Source: Methanosarcinales archaeon (GTDB lineage: Archaea; Halobacteriota; Methanosarcinia; Methanosarcinales; Methanogasteraceae). From it: a stretch of 5,797 bases of DNA. The position numbers were made by a program, and so were the translations under genes. How positions within the stretch are numbered: position 1 is the stretch's first letter; each line of letters opens with the position of its first letter. Location of the stretch: assembly GCA_012961645.1 (NCBI GenBank), contig DTYY01000090.1, positions 1-5,797 on the forward strand. The letters run 5' to 3'. Shown piece by piece: positions 1 through 5,654 of this stretch. The notes under the pieces are model-generated. The model worked only from the letters and a program-made list of their open reading frames with translations, had not been told where the DNA came from and made no database searches.

Positions 1-242
1 ATAAAGAGCGGAAATCATTTTTGTCTGGAGGATGAGGGTATGCAACAATTGATGTGACATAATTGTCAAATCGAGAACAGACCCTGGCGCCCGAGTTATT
101 CTATCGCCACCACAGCACCACACCCGTTACTGAGAAGTATTTATGTGTCGTAATTAAAGCATCGGTTAACGATCTGTTCATCATAACTGCATATTTTACG
201 GACGTAATAAAAAGAGGCATGGTATTATGGAAAAGGAAATAA
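1..242 (+). pseudogene. PBECR-like nuclease (toxin-like), C-terminal remnant
   Basis: An open frame runs from a TTG at 63 to a TAA at 240-242 (59 residues). It reads like the C-terminal half of the small PBECR-type proteins (RelE/barnase-like nuclease superfamily) often encoded just before DUF2283 genes. Seen: an ELFYRHHSTTPVTEKYLCVV segment, then FIITAYFTD, then IKRGMVLW close to the stop, matching the family's usual ending. The N-terminal half is absent in this frame: a TAA at 60-62 and a TGA at 33-35 close it. Frame 1 from position 1 to the TGA at 55-57 includes the string NHFCLEDEGMQQLM, which could be the earlier part of the same protein before a frameshift. The family's normal length is roughly 100-140 residues, so this looks like a decayed copy, possibly also cut by the window edge. 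It overlaps the DUF2283 start by 16 nt. A sequencing error or a short functional product is the alternative. Family assignment is from memory of sequence patterns; the overlap is seen directly. Confidence 0.5.
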
Positions 243-442
243 GAATATGGTATGATAAAGAAGGAGATTACCTTGAAGTCATCTTTGATCGGAAAGCCGG
301 GTACTTCAGGGAGACCGGGAACGATGCAGTGATGGAAAAAGTCGATAAAGAAGGAAACATCATCGGTTTTTCCATCCTGAAGGTGAGTGCACTCAAAGGG
401 CAGAAACCTCTTTCAATCAGTCTTGCAAGCCACGTCGCCTGA
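227..442 (+). CDS. DUF2283 family protein
   Basis: A 71-residue acidic/basic protein with the DUF2283 pattern: WYDKEGDYLEVIFD near residues 8-21, a GNDAVMEKVDKEGNIIGFSI stretch at about 31-50, then a short helix-like end. Length is normal for the family (about 60-80). The ATG at 227 is preceded by GAGG at 214-217 (9-nt spacing). It starts inside the 3' end of the upstream PBECR-like frame, so translation was probably coupled to that gene. Family knowledge: DUF2283 proteins are small, uncharacterised, and frequently paired with a nuclease-like or DUF4258 partner, which suggests an antitoxin-like role, but this is not established. Here the partner appears broken while this gene is intact. It converges on rnp2, with 55 nt between the two stop codons. 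No clear own promoter was identified; AT-rich stretches upstream lie inside the partner's reading frame. Confidence 0.85.
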   Translation: MEKEIRIWYDKEGDYLEVIFDRKAGYFRETGNDAVMEKVDKEGNIIGFSILKVSALKGQKPLSISLASHVA

Positions 443-492
443 CAGGATGTTTTGGATATCCGGAAAAGATCAGCACAGCTTACCCCTGACTC

Positions 493-497
493 AAAAA
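493..497 (-). terminator. T5 run after rnp2
   Basis: The minus strand reads TGA (rnp2 stop, 498-500) followed at once by TTTTT. Archaeal transcription ends at U-rich tracts without needing a hairpin, and this is the only T5 run between the two convergent genes. It is short and solitary, so it may be a weak terminator or chance. Confidence 0.35.
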
Positions 498-848
498 TCA
501 GCCCCCAAAAGCACTATCCCGACCAAAGAACCGCTCTGCGCCCTTGACCGTGCCTGAAATACCGATCACATGAACCGCAACACGCATGCCTCTAACCCTG
601 TTTATCGTCGCAAGCACCGCCCGCGTGTGCGTAGTTCTGGTGTGTGCACACCTGACGATCCCCCCTTCCCTGCCAAACGAGAGCATCTTTATCCCGCACT
701 CACTGCTGCCCACGTCTCCAAGCAGCGATGAGGCAGACCGGTTGAGTTCATCGATGAAATCACGTCTTGATATCGCACCCTCTGAGAGCATCTCAAAGGC
801 AAGATAACGCTTCTTTTCGCGCAATGATGGAAGAAGCCGCATAGCCAT
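498..848 (-). CDS. rnp2: RNase P protein component 2 (Pop5/Rpp14 family)
   Basis: A 116-residue cytosolic protein, normal length for archaeal Pop5. It forms part of the ribonucleoprotein RNase P, which removes the 5' leader from pre-tRNA; in archaea Pop5 pairs with Rpp30 and helps shape the catalytic RNA core. Diagnostic strings seen: LPSLREKKRYLAFE (residues 6-19), the GD of SLLGDVGSS (44-45), a GGIVRCAHT strand (62-70), and the family's C-terminal signature VIGISGTVKGAERFF (94-108). The ATG at 846-848 is chosen because GGTGAT (855-860), matching the anti-Shine-Dalgarno of archaeal 16S rRNA, lies 7 nt upstream; a second ATG two codons in would be 13 nt away. It starts 7 nt after the ccmF stop, so it is almost certainly on the same transcript. 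In many archaea this gene sits with the rnp3, proteasome or exosome genes; no such neighbour is present here. Confidence 0.9.
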   Translation of the reverse strand: MAMRLLPSLREKKRYLAFEMLSEGAISRRDFIDELNRSASSLLGDVGSSECGIKMLSFGREGGIVRCAHTRTTHTRAVLATINRVRGMRVAVHVIGISGTVKGAERFFGRDSAFGG

Positions 849-854
849 AACCGT

Positions 855-860
855 ATCACC
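855..860 (-). promoter_or_regulatory. Shine-Dalgarno of rnp2 overlapping the ccmF stop
   Basis: The minus strand reads GGTGAT, part of the archaeal consensus GGAGGTGATC. Its TGA (856-858) is the stop codon of ccmF. Ribosomes ending ccmF would sit on the rnp2 initiation site, so the two genes are likely translationally coupled. This site fixes the rnp2 start at 848. Confidence 0.7.
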
Positions 861-2865
861 GTCTCATAATCTCTGCAGCCAGTTCTCTCTTCTTCATCGC
901 CAATAGATATATCGATATGATGATGCAGTATATTCCAACGATCATTAGTATGAAGCCTGCCCAGAGCACGGATATCCATGGCACGATCCTGATGGATAGC
1001 GGCACCACAGCCTCGGTCGATATGTGGGAGCGGGTTCCCTGAAACTGTACGTATACATCACGCATGATGCTGCGGTCGATCATCGGATCATGCACGTCCC
1101 CGTACTGGTTGGTTCTGACAAAAGCGGTCGCACCGGTGCAATAAAACTCGCCATCCCTGTATACTGACAGATGAGCGATCTGCGTCCATGTACCGTCCGG
1201 ATTCTGGATCACATCGAATTTGGTCGGTTCCACTGCCCAGCCATGCCCGATATCGTTCTTTGCGCCCAGTTCACCGACTCTGTACACGACACCTGCCTCT
1301 AGGTCAAAGGAGGTGGTAACGATTGCGCCAACCACGACCAGCACAAAACCGATATGAATCATGTCGATTCCGATAGACCTGAGCCAAATACGCCCGCGGA
1401 GTTTCTTGATATCTCTTAGAAACTTGCAGAATGTGGTGATGAGCACGAAGAGACAGGGCGGCAAAAACGACCATACCGAGATTGACCCGAGCATCTTCAC
1501 GAACGTCGATGACGATGCAGCGAATTCGCTTCCCGGAGCAAGTAGCGGATGGCTCGGTACCAGTGCAAGCAGGATCGTTGCACCCGATACAAGGATCACC
1601 AGATATTTCAGATACGTATCATCGATTCTGCCGTGCATCATACAGATGCCTGTCAGGATCGTGAGCAGCACCAACGGGATATAGCACCACGCATTAAAAA
1701 ATTCTGGTGGGATTATGATTCTTGTATTGAATATATGCTGCGATATGAAACTATATGTAACGCCCCAGCAGCTTATATAAGCAATGAGTGTCAGCAGGAA
1801 AACCGTATACATGAAGGTGTTGGCGCTCGAAAAGACGGATCGTTTCTTGACGGCTATCACTTCGACTCGCACGAACTTTATCACCCCGAGCACGACTGTG
1901 ATGACACATACCACAAGTATGCACATGACCAGCAATCCCGCTGTTGACGTGCCTGGAAAGTCGTGGAGCGAGTGGCTGATCCCCTGTCTGGTGATCAGTG
2001 TTGTGTAGATGGTTGCGACGAACAGAAATATCGTGAATACAGGTGCAGCGGTCGTATACTCCCTTCCTTCGTTGTAGCGGGCAAGTACGTGCACCGCAGC
2101 AGTCAAAAGCAGCCACATCACAAGCGTTACTGTCTGCACAGGGTCCCAGTTCCAAAAGCCATTCCATCCAACGAGTTTGTACGCCCATGCGCCGCCTGCC
2201 GCCATGCATATCGATAGGTAGAACCACGAGAGCCTGATCCACTGTTTCGATATCCTGTGCCAGCCCAGGCGTCCGGTGATTATATGGGCTATTGCAGCCG
2301 ATGCCGGGATGATCGTCGCTGCATAGGAGATGAACGTGACGAACGGGTGGATGATCATCCATACCGTGAGAAAGACCGGATTTAGCCCATTACCGTCGGC
2401 AGGGATATGACTGATCATATCGATAATCGGCTTGAATGGCTCTGATATGATGCAGAGCAGGAGTATGAAGATCGATATCAACAGCGCGATAAGTCCTGTC
2501 GTCCTGTGCAGCGAACTTCTGAATCTATACTCTTCCATCACGAGCCAGACAAAGAGGAACGATGCCCATGCCCAGAGCATATATGTTCCCTCCTCACCTG
2601 CAAAGATAGCGGCGATCTTGTATGAAAGCGGCATCTCGTTGCTGCAGTACTGCCACACATACAGGATGCTGTAATCGCCATCGATGAAATGCCAGACCAT
2701 CGTGAACATCGCCATGCTCAGAAAGAAGAATGCTGCACGTGTTGCAATTATAATCGCCTTATCAGTCTTTAGTTTGAACCTTTTTGAATCATACAGAGTA
2801 AGCAGGCTCAATGCAAGGAGTCCGCAGACGAAAGCCAGCTTCAGCATCACACTCCCGCCGATCAT
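856..2865 (-). CDS. ccmF: Cytochrome c maturation haem lyase subunit CcmF
   Basis: A 669-residue polytopic membrane protein of the haem-handling (HHP/CcmF-CcsA) superfamily; E. coli CcmF has 647 residues, so this is full length, not split. In System I, CcmF with CcmH takes haem from holo-CcmE and joins it to CXXCH cysteines on the outer face of the membrane. Seen (numbered from the ATG at 2863-2865): GLNP followed by the P-His1 site in MIIHPF (H173); the tryptophan-rich WWD haem-binding loop at 226-244 (W227, W234, W238, W240, D241); TM-His1 in TAAVHVL (H259); P-His2 in SHSLHDF (H301); and TM-His2 in IDMIHIGF (H504). All four haem-ligand histidines are present, at spacings close to E. coli (173, 261, 303, 491). 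A large extracytoplasmic loop at about 518-622 carries RDVYVQFQG, like the RDLYV motif of bacterial CcmF, before the last helix and a charged tail. The start overlaps the upstream cytochrome stop (ATGA) and has GGAGG 5 nt upstream; a TTG four codons earlier is less likely. The WWD loop reads WDPVQ where WDPVEN is usual. No other Ccm gene is in the window. Confidence 0.93.
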   Translation of the reverse strand: MIGGSVMLKLAFVCGLLALSLLTLYDSKRFKLKTDKAIIIATRAAFFFLSMAMFTMVWHFIDGDYSILYVWQYCSNEMPLSYKIAAIFAGEEGTYMLWAWASFLFVWLVMEEYRFRSSLHRTTGLIALLISIFILLLCIISEPFKPIIDMISHIPADGNGLNPVFLTVWMIIHPFVTFISYAATIIPASAAIAHIITGRLGWHRISKQWIRLSWFYLSICMAAGGAWAYKLVGWNGFWNWDPVQTVTLVMWLLLTAAVHVLARYNEGREYTTAAPVFTIFLFVATIYTTLITRQGISHSLHDFPGTSTAGLLVMCILVVCVITVVLGVIKFVRVEVIAVKKRSVFSSANTFMYTVFLLTLIAYISCWGVTYSFISQHIFNTRIIIPPEFFNAWCYIPLVLLTILTGICMMHGRIDDTYLKYLVILVSGATILLALVPSHPLLAPGSEFAASSSTFVKMLGSISVWSFLPPCLFVLITTFCKFLRDIKKLRGRIWLRSIGIDMIHIGFVLVVVGAIVTTSFDLEAGVVYRVGELGAKNDIGHGWAVEPTKFDVIQNPDGTWTQIAHLSVYRDGEFYCTGATAFVRTNQYGDVHDPMIDRSIMRDVYVQFQGTRSHISTEAVVPLSIRIVPWISVLWAGFILMIVGIYCIIISIYLLAMKKRELAAEIMRR

Positions 2866-5222
2866 CTCGTCCTCCAACTCCTCACTTTGTGCAGGAGCGC
2901 GATGATCAGTGCGATGAGCACGATAGCGCCCACGAAGAGGACCTCCCTCTGGAGAACGATCTCAACGAGTGTGCCTCTTGGTTTCATCACAGTCAGCATC
3001 ACAAGTCTTGGCTCACTCCACACACCACGGGAGTCAAGCGACTGGACAAAGATTGTGTGCCTGCCCTCTGACCACCCGGTCGTGTTGATCGTGGCGGTTG
3101 CTTCGGTTGCCTGCCCATAGTATTCGGTGCGTGTGAACCTTAGCGGCGTCCCGTCCCCCTGTTCACCGATGATATCAACGAAGTACTCGATGTACCTCAC
3201 CTCCATCTTCCATCCGGTCACGACTTTCACATTCAGTACCGCAGTTGCGCCAGCATGGACCTGATCAGGTGTTACAGTGATCTCTGCAACATGTGGAATC
3301 ACATCAAAAACCTCGAGGGTGTGGAATGTGACCGGGTCCCTGCCGCCGTGACAGACATAGCAGTCATCCTCGTGTCCGTGAGCAGTACCGCTCATATCGG
3401 TCGCATTGAAGGGCGGCATGCCACCATATCTGGTGTGGCAGTCCTTGCAGTCCCTGACACGGACGCCGGGGGTCCAGCCAGTCCAGCCAGGATCCTGTGC
3501 GCTTCCGAGCGGATAGGAACTGTAATGAAACGGCGTTCCTGTCACGTTGTGGCACTCGGTGCATGTGAATGCTTCTTTCACGTCGATGTCGCGCACCGTA
3601 CCTGCGATCATGACGCCGCCCCGCACCTCATCTGTGCTGTATATCAGCGCCTGCACCTCTGTAAAGTTCGTGTCGCGGGCATGACATGCATAACAGGACT
3701 CGTCCACCGTTTTTTCACCCTCCCCGTAGAAATAGGTTAAATTGTGATACCGATCCGCCTTCTCGTTGTGGCAGAGTGCACACGTATAGGTCTTGTTCAC
3801 CGTTTCCACGATCGCCTCTGCATAATGCGCCGCCTCGTATCCGGGATGGCACTCCAGACACTCAACCTCATCCTTCCCAAACTCGCCGAGCCGCATGTGT
3901 CTTGGATGACAGTCCATGCACTCGACGCCGGCACCGCTTGGAGCAAAACCGAAGTAGCCGCTCACGACCTCGGTCGGCTCATGAAACGTGCTCACGCCGG
4001 TTATGTTGTGGCAAGGCTCGATGCAGTTCACAGCCATGCAGTCAGATGCCTTGCCGTGGCTCAGTTTGCTGATCCTGGTCTGCGATTGATACGGGAATGT
4101 GCCACCATCTGCATGGCAGTCGAAGCAGTATCCCTTGTACGCGGTCTCGATCGAAGCATTTAGATGGCGTGTGAGGCCTCTGCCGTGCAGCCCTTCGTCT
4201 GAGACATTGTGGCACTTCGAGCAGACAAGGGTCTCATCGATCTTTGTCGTGTCTGCCTTCTCACCTGGCGCGCCTGGATAGTGCGTCTGAATCTGCCCTG
4301 GCGTTCCGTACTTCCGGACGGCGTCAGCACTGGTGTGACAATCTCTGCATGTCCGCTCCATAGGAATCACAAGTTCCCTGTCATGGAACGTCTCAACGCG
4401 GCCATGGCAGTCCCCGCACGATCCACCCTTGTCATGTGCAAAGACCTGTGACGCGCCCCCAAAGTCAGCACCTCCCACAACGTCCTGATGGCAGACCGAG
4501 CAGTTGTCGGTAAGTGGAAGCACATCGCGGGATGCGTAATGGGAGGCTTCGGCATCAACAGACATCTCAGGGATCCGGTTGTGTTCAGTGGTTCCGTTGA
4601 GGTGGCATTCGATGCATTCGACCATTATGCTGATTCCTGCCGTGCTGCCGCGCTTGTGGAAGTGCTCATATATCAAAGGCGCGCCAAAGCTGCCGGTTGC
4701 GTGGCATGTGACACACGGCAGCGGGCTGCCGTACTCGTCAGGATGGTCGGTTGGCTCGATGCCGCCACTGGTCAGGTTGCTGTGACATGCCCAGCACGCA
4801 CGGTTGGCAAGGCTTGTCATCGTCGCGTTGTATGTGGCATTGCGGTTTAGACCGGCATGTACCGATCGCCCGAATGCATCCAGGTCGATCCAGAGATCGG
4901 GCGGCGCAAGCCCACCGATCTGGTGGCAGCCAAGACAGTCGCCGCCAAACCCGCCGTGGAGGAGCGAACCTGCATGAAATGTGGCAGGATCGCCGCCAAG
5001 TGTCATATACGCACCTTCTGGCATCTTGCTTAAGCTGTACACGCCAAACGTCCTCTTCGCATCAGCCACCCAGAGATCAGGCGAGATGAAACGTGCATCC
5101 TCGATCTGGATGATCTCGGTTCCGGTGGTGTTGTTGTCGCCACCTGCTGGCGGTGTGAGTGGTATGATCGCAATTGCGAGTGCCAGAATAATTGTGAGCG
5201 CGAATACATTCCATGAACGCAT
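2862..5222 (-). CDS. Membrane-anchored multiheme cytochrome c, 17 predicted haem sites
   Basis: A 786-residue secreted protein, probably an electron conduit on the outer face of the membrane. Numbered from the ATG at 5220-5222: a signal peptide (about 1-27, core VFALTIILALAIAII); a haem domain (about 75-640) with 16 CXXCH motifs whose first cysteines are 96, 143, 170, 203, 241, 269, 292, 334, 366, 435, 455, 481, 510, 554, 592 and 621, plus one atypical CIEPCH (CX3CH) at 400-405; a cysteine-free beta-rich, Ig-like domain (about 644-746, with TVTPDQVHAGATAVLNVKVV and GRHTIFVQSLDSRG); a C-terminal helix (about 760-777) and a short basic tail, giving an N-out/C-in anchor. About 16 N-X-S/T sequons fit an archaeal surface glycoprotein. 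The frame is open back to an ATG at 5348 (828 residues), but that adds 42 residues before the signal peptide, and its purine-rich leader lies in a decayed gene. The 5222 start has no Shine-Dalgarno but has a TATA-like box about 24 nt upstream, fitting a leaderless message. The gene overlaps ccmF by 4 nt. The electron partner and exact family are unknown; similar cytochromes occur in ANME archaea, Methanoperedens and Archaeoglobales. Confidence 0.92.
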   Translation of the reverse strand: MRSWNVFALTIILALAIAIIPLTPPAGGDNNTTGTEIIQIEDARFISPDLWVADAKRTFGVYSLSKMPEGAYMTLGGDPATFHAGSLLHGGFGGDCLGCHQIGGLAPPDLWIDLDAFGRSVHAGLNRNATYNATMTSLANRACWACHSNLTSGGIEPTDHPDEYGSPLPCVTCHATGSFGAPLIYEHFHKRGSTAGISIMVECIECHLNGTTEHNRIPEMSVDAEASHYASRDVLPLTDNCSVCHQDVVGGADFGGASQVFAHDKGGSCGDCHGRVETFHDRELVIPMERTCRDCHTSADAVRKYGTPGQIQTHYPGAPGEKADTTKIDETLVCSKCHNVSDEGLHGRGLTRHLNASIETAYKGYCFDCHADGGTFPYQSQTRISKLSHGKASDCMAVNCIEPCHNITGVSTFHEPTEVVSGYFGFAPSGAGVECMDCHPRHMRLGEFGKDEVECLECHPGYEAAHYAEAIVETVNKTYTCALCHNEKADRYHNLTYFYGEGEKTVDESCYACHARDTNFTEVQALIYSTDEVRGGVMIAGTVRDIDVKEAFTCTECHNVTGTPFHYSSYPLGSAQDPGWTGWTPGVRVRDCKDCHTRYGGMPPFNATDMSGTAHGHEDDCYVCHGGRDPVTFHTLEVFDVIPHVAEITVTPDQVHAGATAVLNVKVVTGWKMEVRYIEYFVDIIGEQGDGTPLRFTRTEYYGQATEATATINTTGWSEGRHTIFVQSLDSRGVWSEPRLVMLTVMKPRGTLVEIVLQREVLFVGAIVLIALIIALLHKVRSWRTR
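2871..2875 (-). promoter_or_regulatory. Shine-Dalgarno of ccmF
   Basis: GGAGG on the minus strand lies 5 nt before the ATG at 2863-2865, inside the last codons of the cytochrome gene. It supports that ATG over the TTG at 2875-2877, which overlaps this site. Together with the ATGA stop/start overlap it indicates translational coupling. Confidence 0.8.
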
Positions 5223-5240
5223 AACCGGCGTTTTGAGAGT

Positions 5241-5250
5241 GATATTTATC
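5241..5250 (-). promoter_or_regulatory. Candidate TATA box for the cytochrome-ccmF-rnp2 operon
   Basis: The minus strand reads GATAAATATC, centred about 24 nt before the ATG at 5222. Archaeal TATA boxes lie roughly 26-30 nt before the transcription start, so transcription would begin at or next to the ATG, giving a leaderless or nearly leaderless message. No strong purine-rich BRE precedes it. A second AT-rich candidate (TTTATGTATAATA, about 5429-5441) lies inside the upstream S-layer remnant. Confidence 0.4.
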
Positions 5251-5282
5251 ACGGATGACACAGATAGACAAATGGCACGAAT
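5250..5282. repeat. Degenerate heptamer repeats (CACRRAT type)
   Basis: On the plus strand CACGGAT (5250-5256), CACAGAT (5259-5265), GACAAAT (5267-5273) and CACGAAT (5276-5282) follow one another at 8-9 nt periods. The cluster lies directly against the candidate TATA box. Similar degenerate phrases (ATCCGTG, ATCTGTG, ATTCGTG in series) recur as dispersed intergenic repeats in many prokaryotes, from memory. It may be such a repeat or an operator. Confidence 0.55.
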
Positions 5283-5317
5283 GGCGCTACGAAATCCATC
5301 CCCTCTTGCCATTCGTG
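5276..5317. repeat. 10-bp perfect inverted repeat
   Basis: CACGAATGGC (5276-5285) is followed after 22 nt by its exact reverse complement GCCATTCGTG (5308-5317). Extending outward, one G-T and one further G-C pair are possible. The left arm contains the fourth heptamer of the adjacent repeat cluster. No T run follows on either strand, so a terminator is unlikely. It could be a small non-autonomous element or a regulator site upstream of the cytochrome gene. Confidence 0.6.
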
Positions 5318-5347
5318 TCTTATCCGATACAAAGCGAGATTTAACCA

Positions 5348-5654
5348 TCTCCGAAACACCCTCCCAACCCGCATCTGAAACATGGTCACATCATTGATCA
5401 TATTTCCTTTGCGATCATATATCGTGGTATTATACATAAACATACCACCTCCCCCTTGCAACCTCGCTCCGGAGCATAGTATCGTTCTGCCTGAGCTCGA
5501 GGCGTGCCTTTCTGCCCTTAAGATCAACCCCTGTTGCAATGAGCCTGTATCCGAACCTGATTAAATCGGTTTCTTCGTCTTTATAGACTTTAAATCTGGT
5601 AGCATCCACTATAAAGTATTTAAGACTGATATTATGCTTTTTATGGTATATACA
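5348..5654 (-). pseudogene. S-layer-family domain remnant, frameshifted
   Basis: Two minus-strand frames read as one protein segment broken by a frameshift. Frame A is open from 5654 to a TAA at 5430-5432 (74 residues) and contains YFIVDATRFKVYKD, FGYRLIATGVDLKGRKARLE and SEVARGRWYVY. Frame B continues from about 5435 with YNTTIYDRKGNMINDV and MFQMRVGRVFRR (to about 5348). The shift fits one extra base near 5433-5438. The pattern (GYxL...VDLKGxKxxLEL...D...YVY) resembles the repeat domain of Methanosarcinales S-layer and related surface proteins (PF07752/TIGR01567 type), from memory. There is no ATG start in frame A, and a TAG precedes it at 5655-5657, so both ends of the parent gene are missing. 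Frame B goes on to a TGA at 5249-5251, but the end looks like non-coding repeat. A sequencing error could explain the frameshift, but not the missing ends. In related archaea S-layer domains are sometimes fused to multiheme cytochromes, so the location is suggestive. Confidence 0.5.

Noticed and set aside
45..66. Inverted repeat ACAATT...AATTGT near the left end
   Set aside because: Only 6 bp per arm in AT-rich sequence, with no following T run; likely chance.
586..807. Plus-strand open frame opposite rnp2
   Set aside because: Antisense to a recognisable Pop5 gene, low-complexity translation, no convincing ribosome-binding site.
1751..2362. 203-residue minus-strand frame overlapping ccmF
   Set aside because: Out of frame with ccmF, which has all family motifs across the same bases; the translation is Arg/His-rich and unlike a real protein.
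2875..2877. TTG at 2877 as the ccmF start
   Set aside because: The ATG at 2865 has GGAGG at 5-nt spacing and an ATGA overlap; the TTG lies within that ribosome-binding site.
3255..5089. Several long open frames opposite and within the cytochrome gene
   Set aside because: They arise from the composition of the cysteine/histidine-rich coding strand; none shows a recognisable domain or signals, and all overlap a strongly supported gene.
5346..5348. ATG at 5348 as the cytochrome start (828 residues)
   Set aside because: It places 42 residues with repeat-derived character before a clean signal peptide, and its purine-rich leader is part of the S-layer remnant. Kept only as an alternative.
5606..5621. 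TATA-like CTTAAATACTTTATA on the minus strand
   Set aside because: It falls inside the S-layer remnant frame and no gene begins at the right distance downstream.
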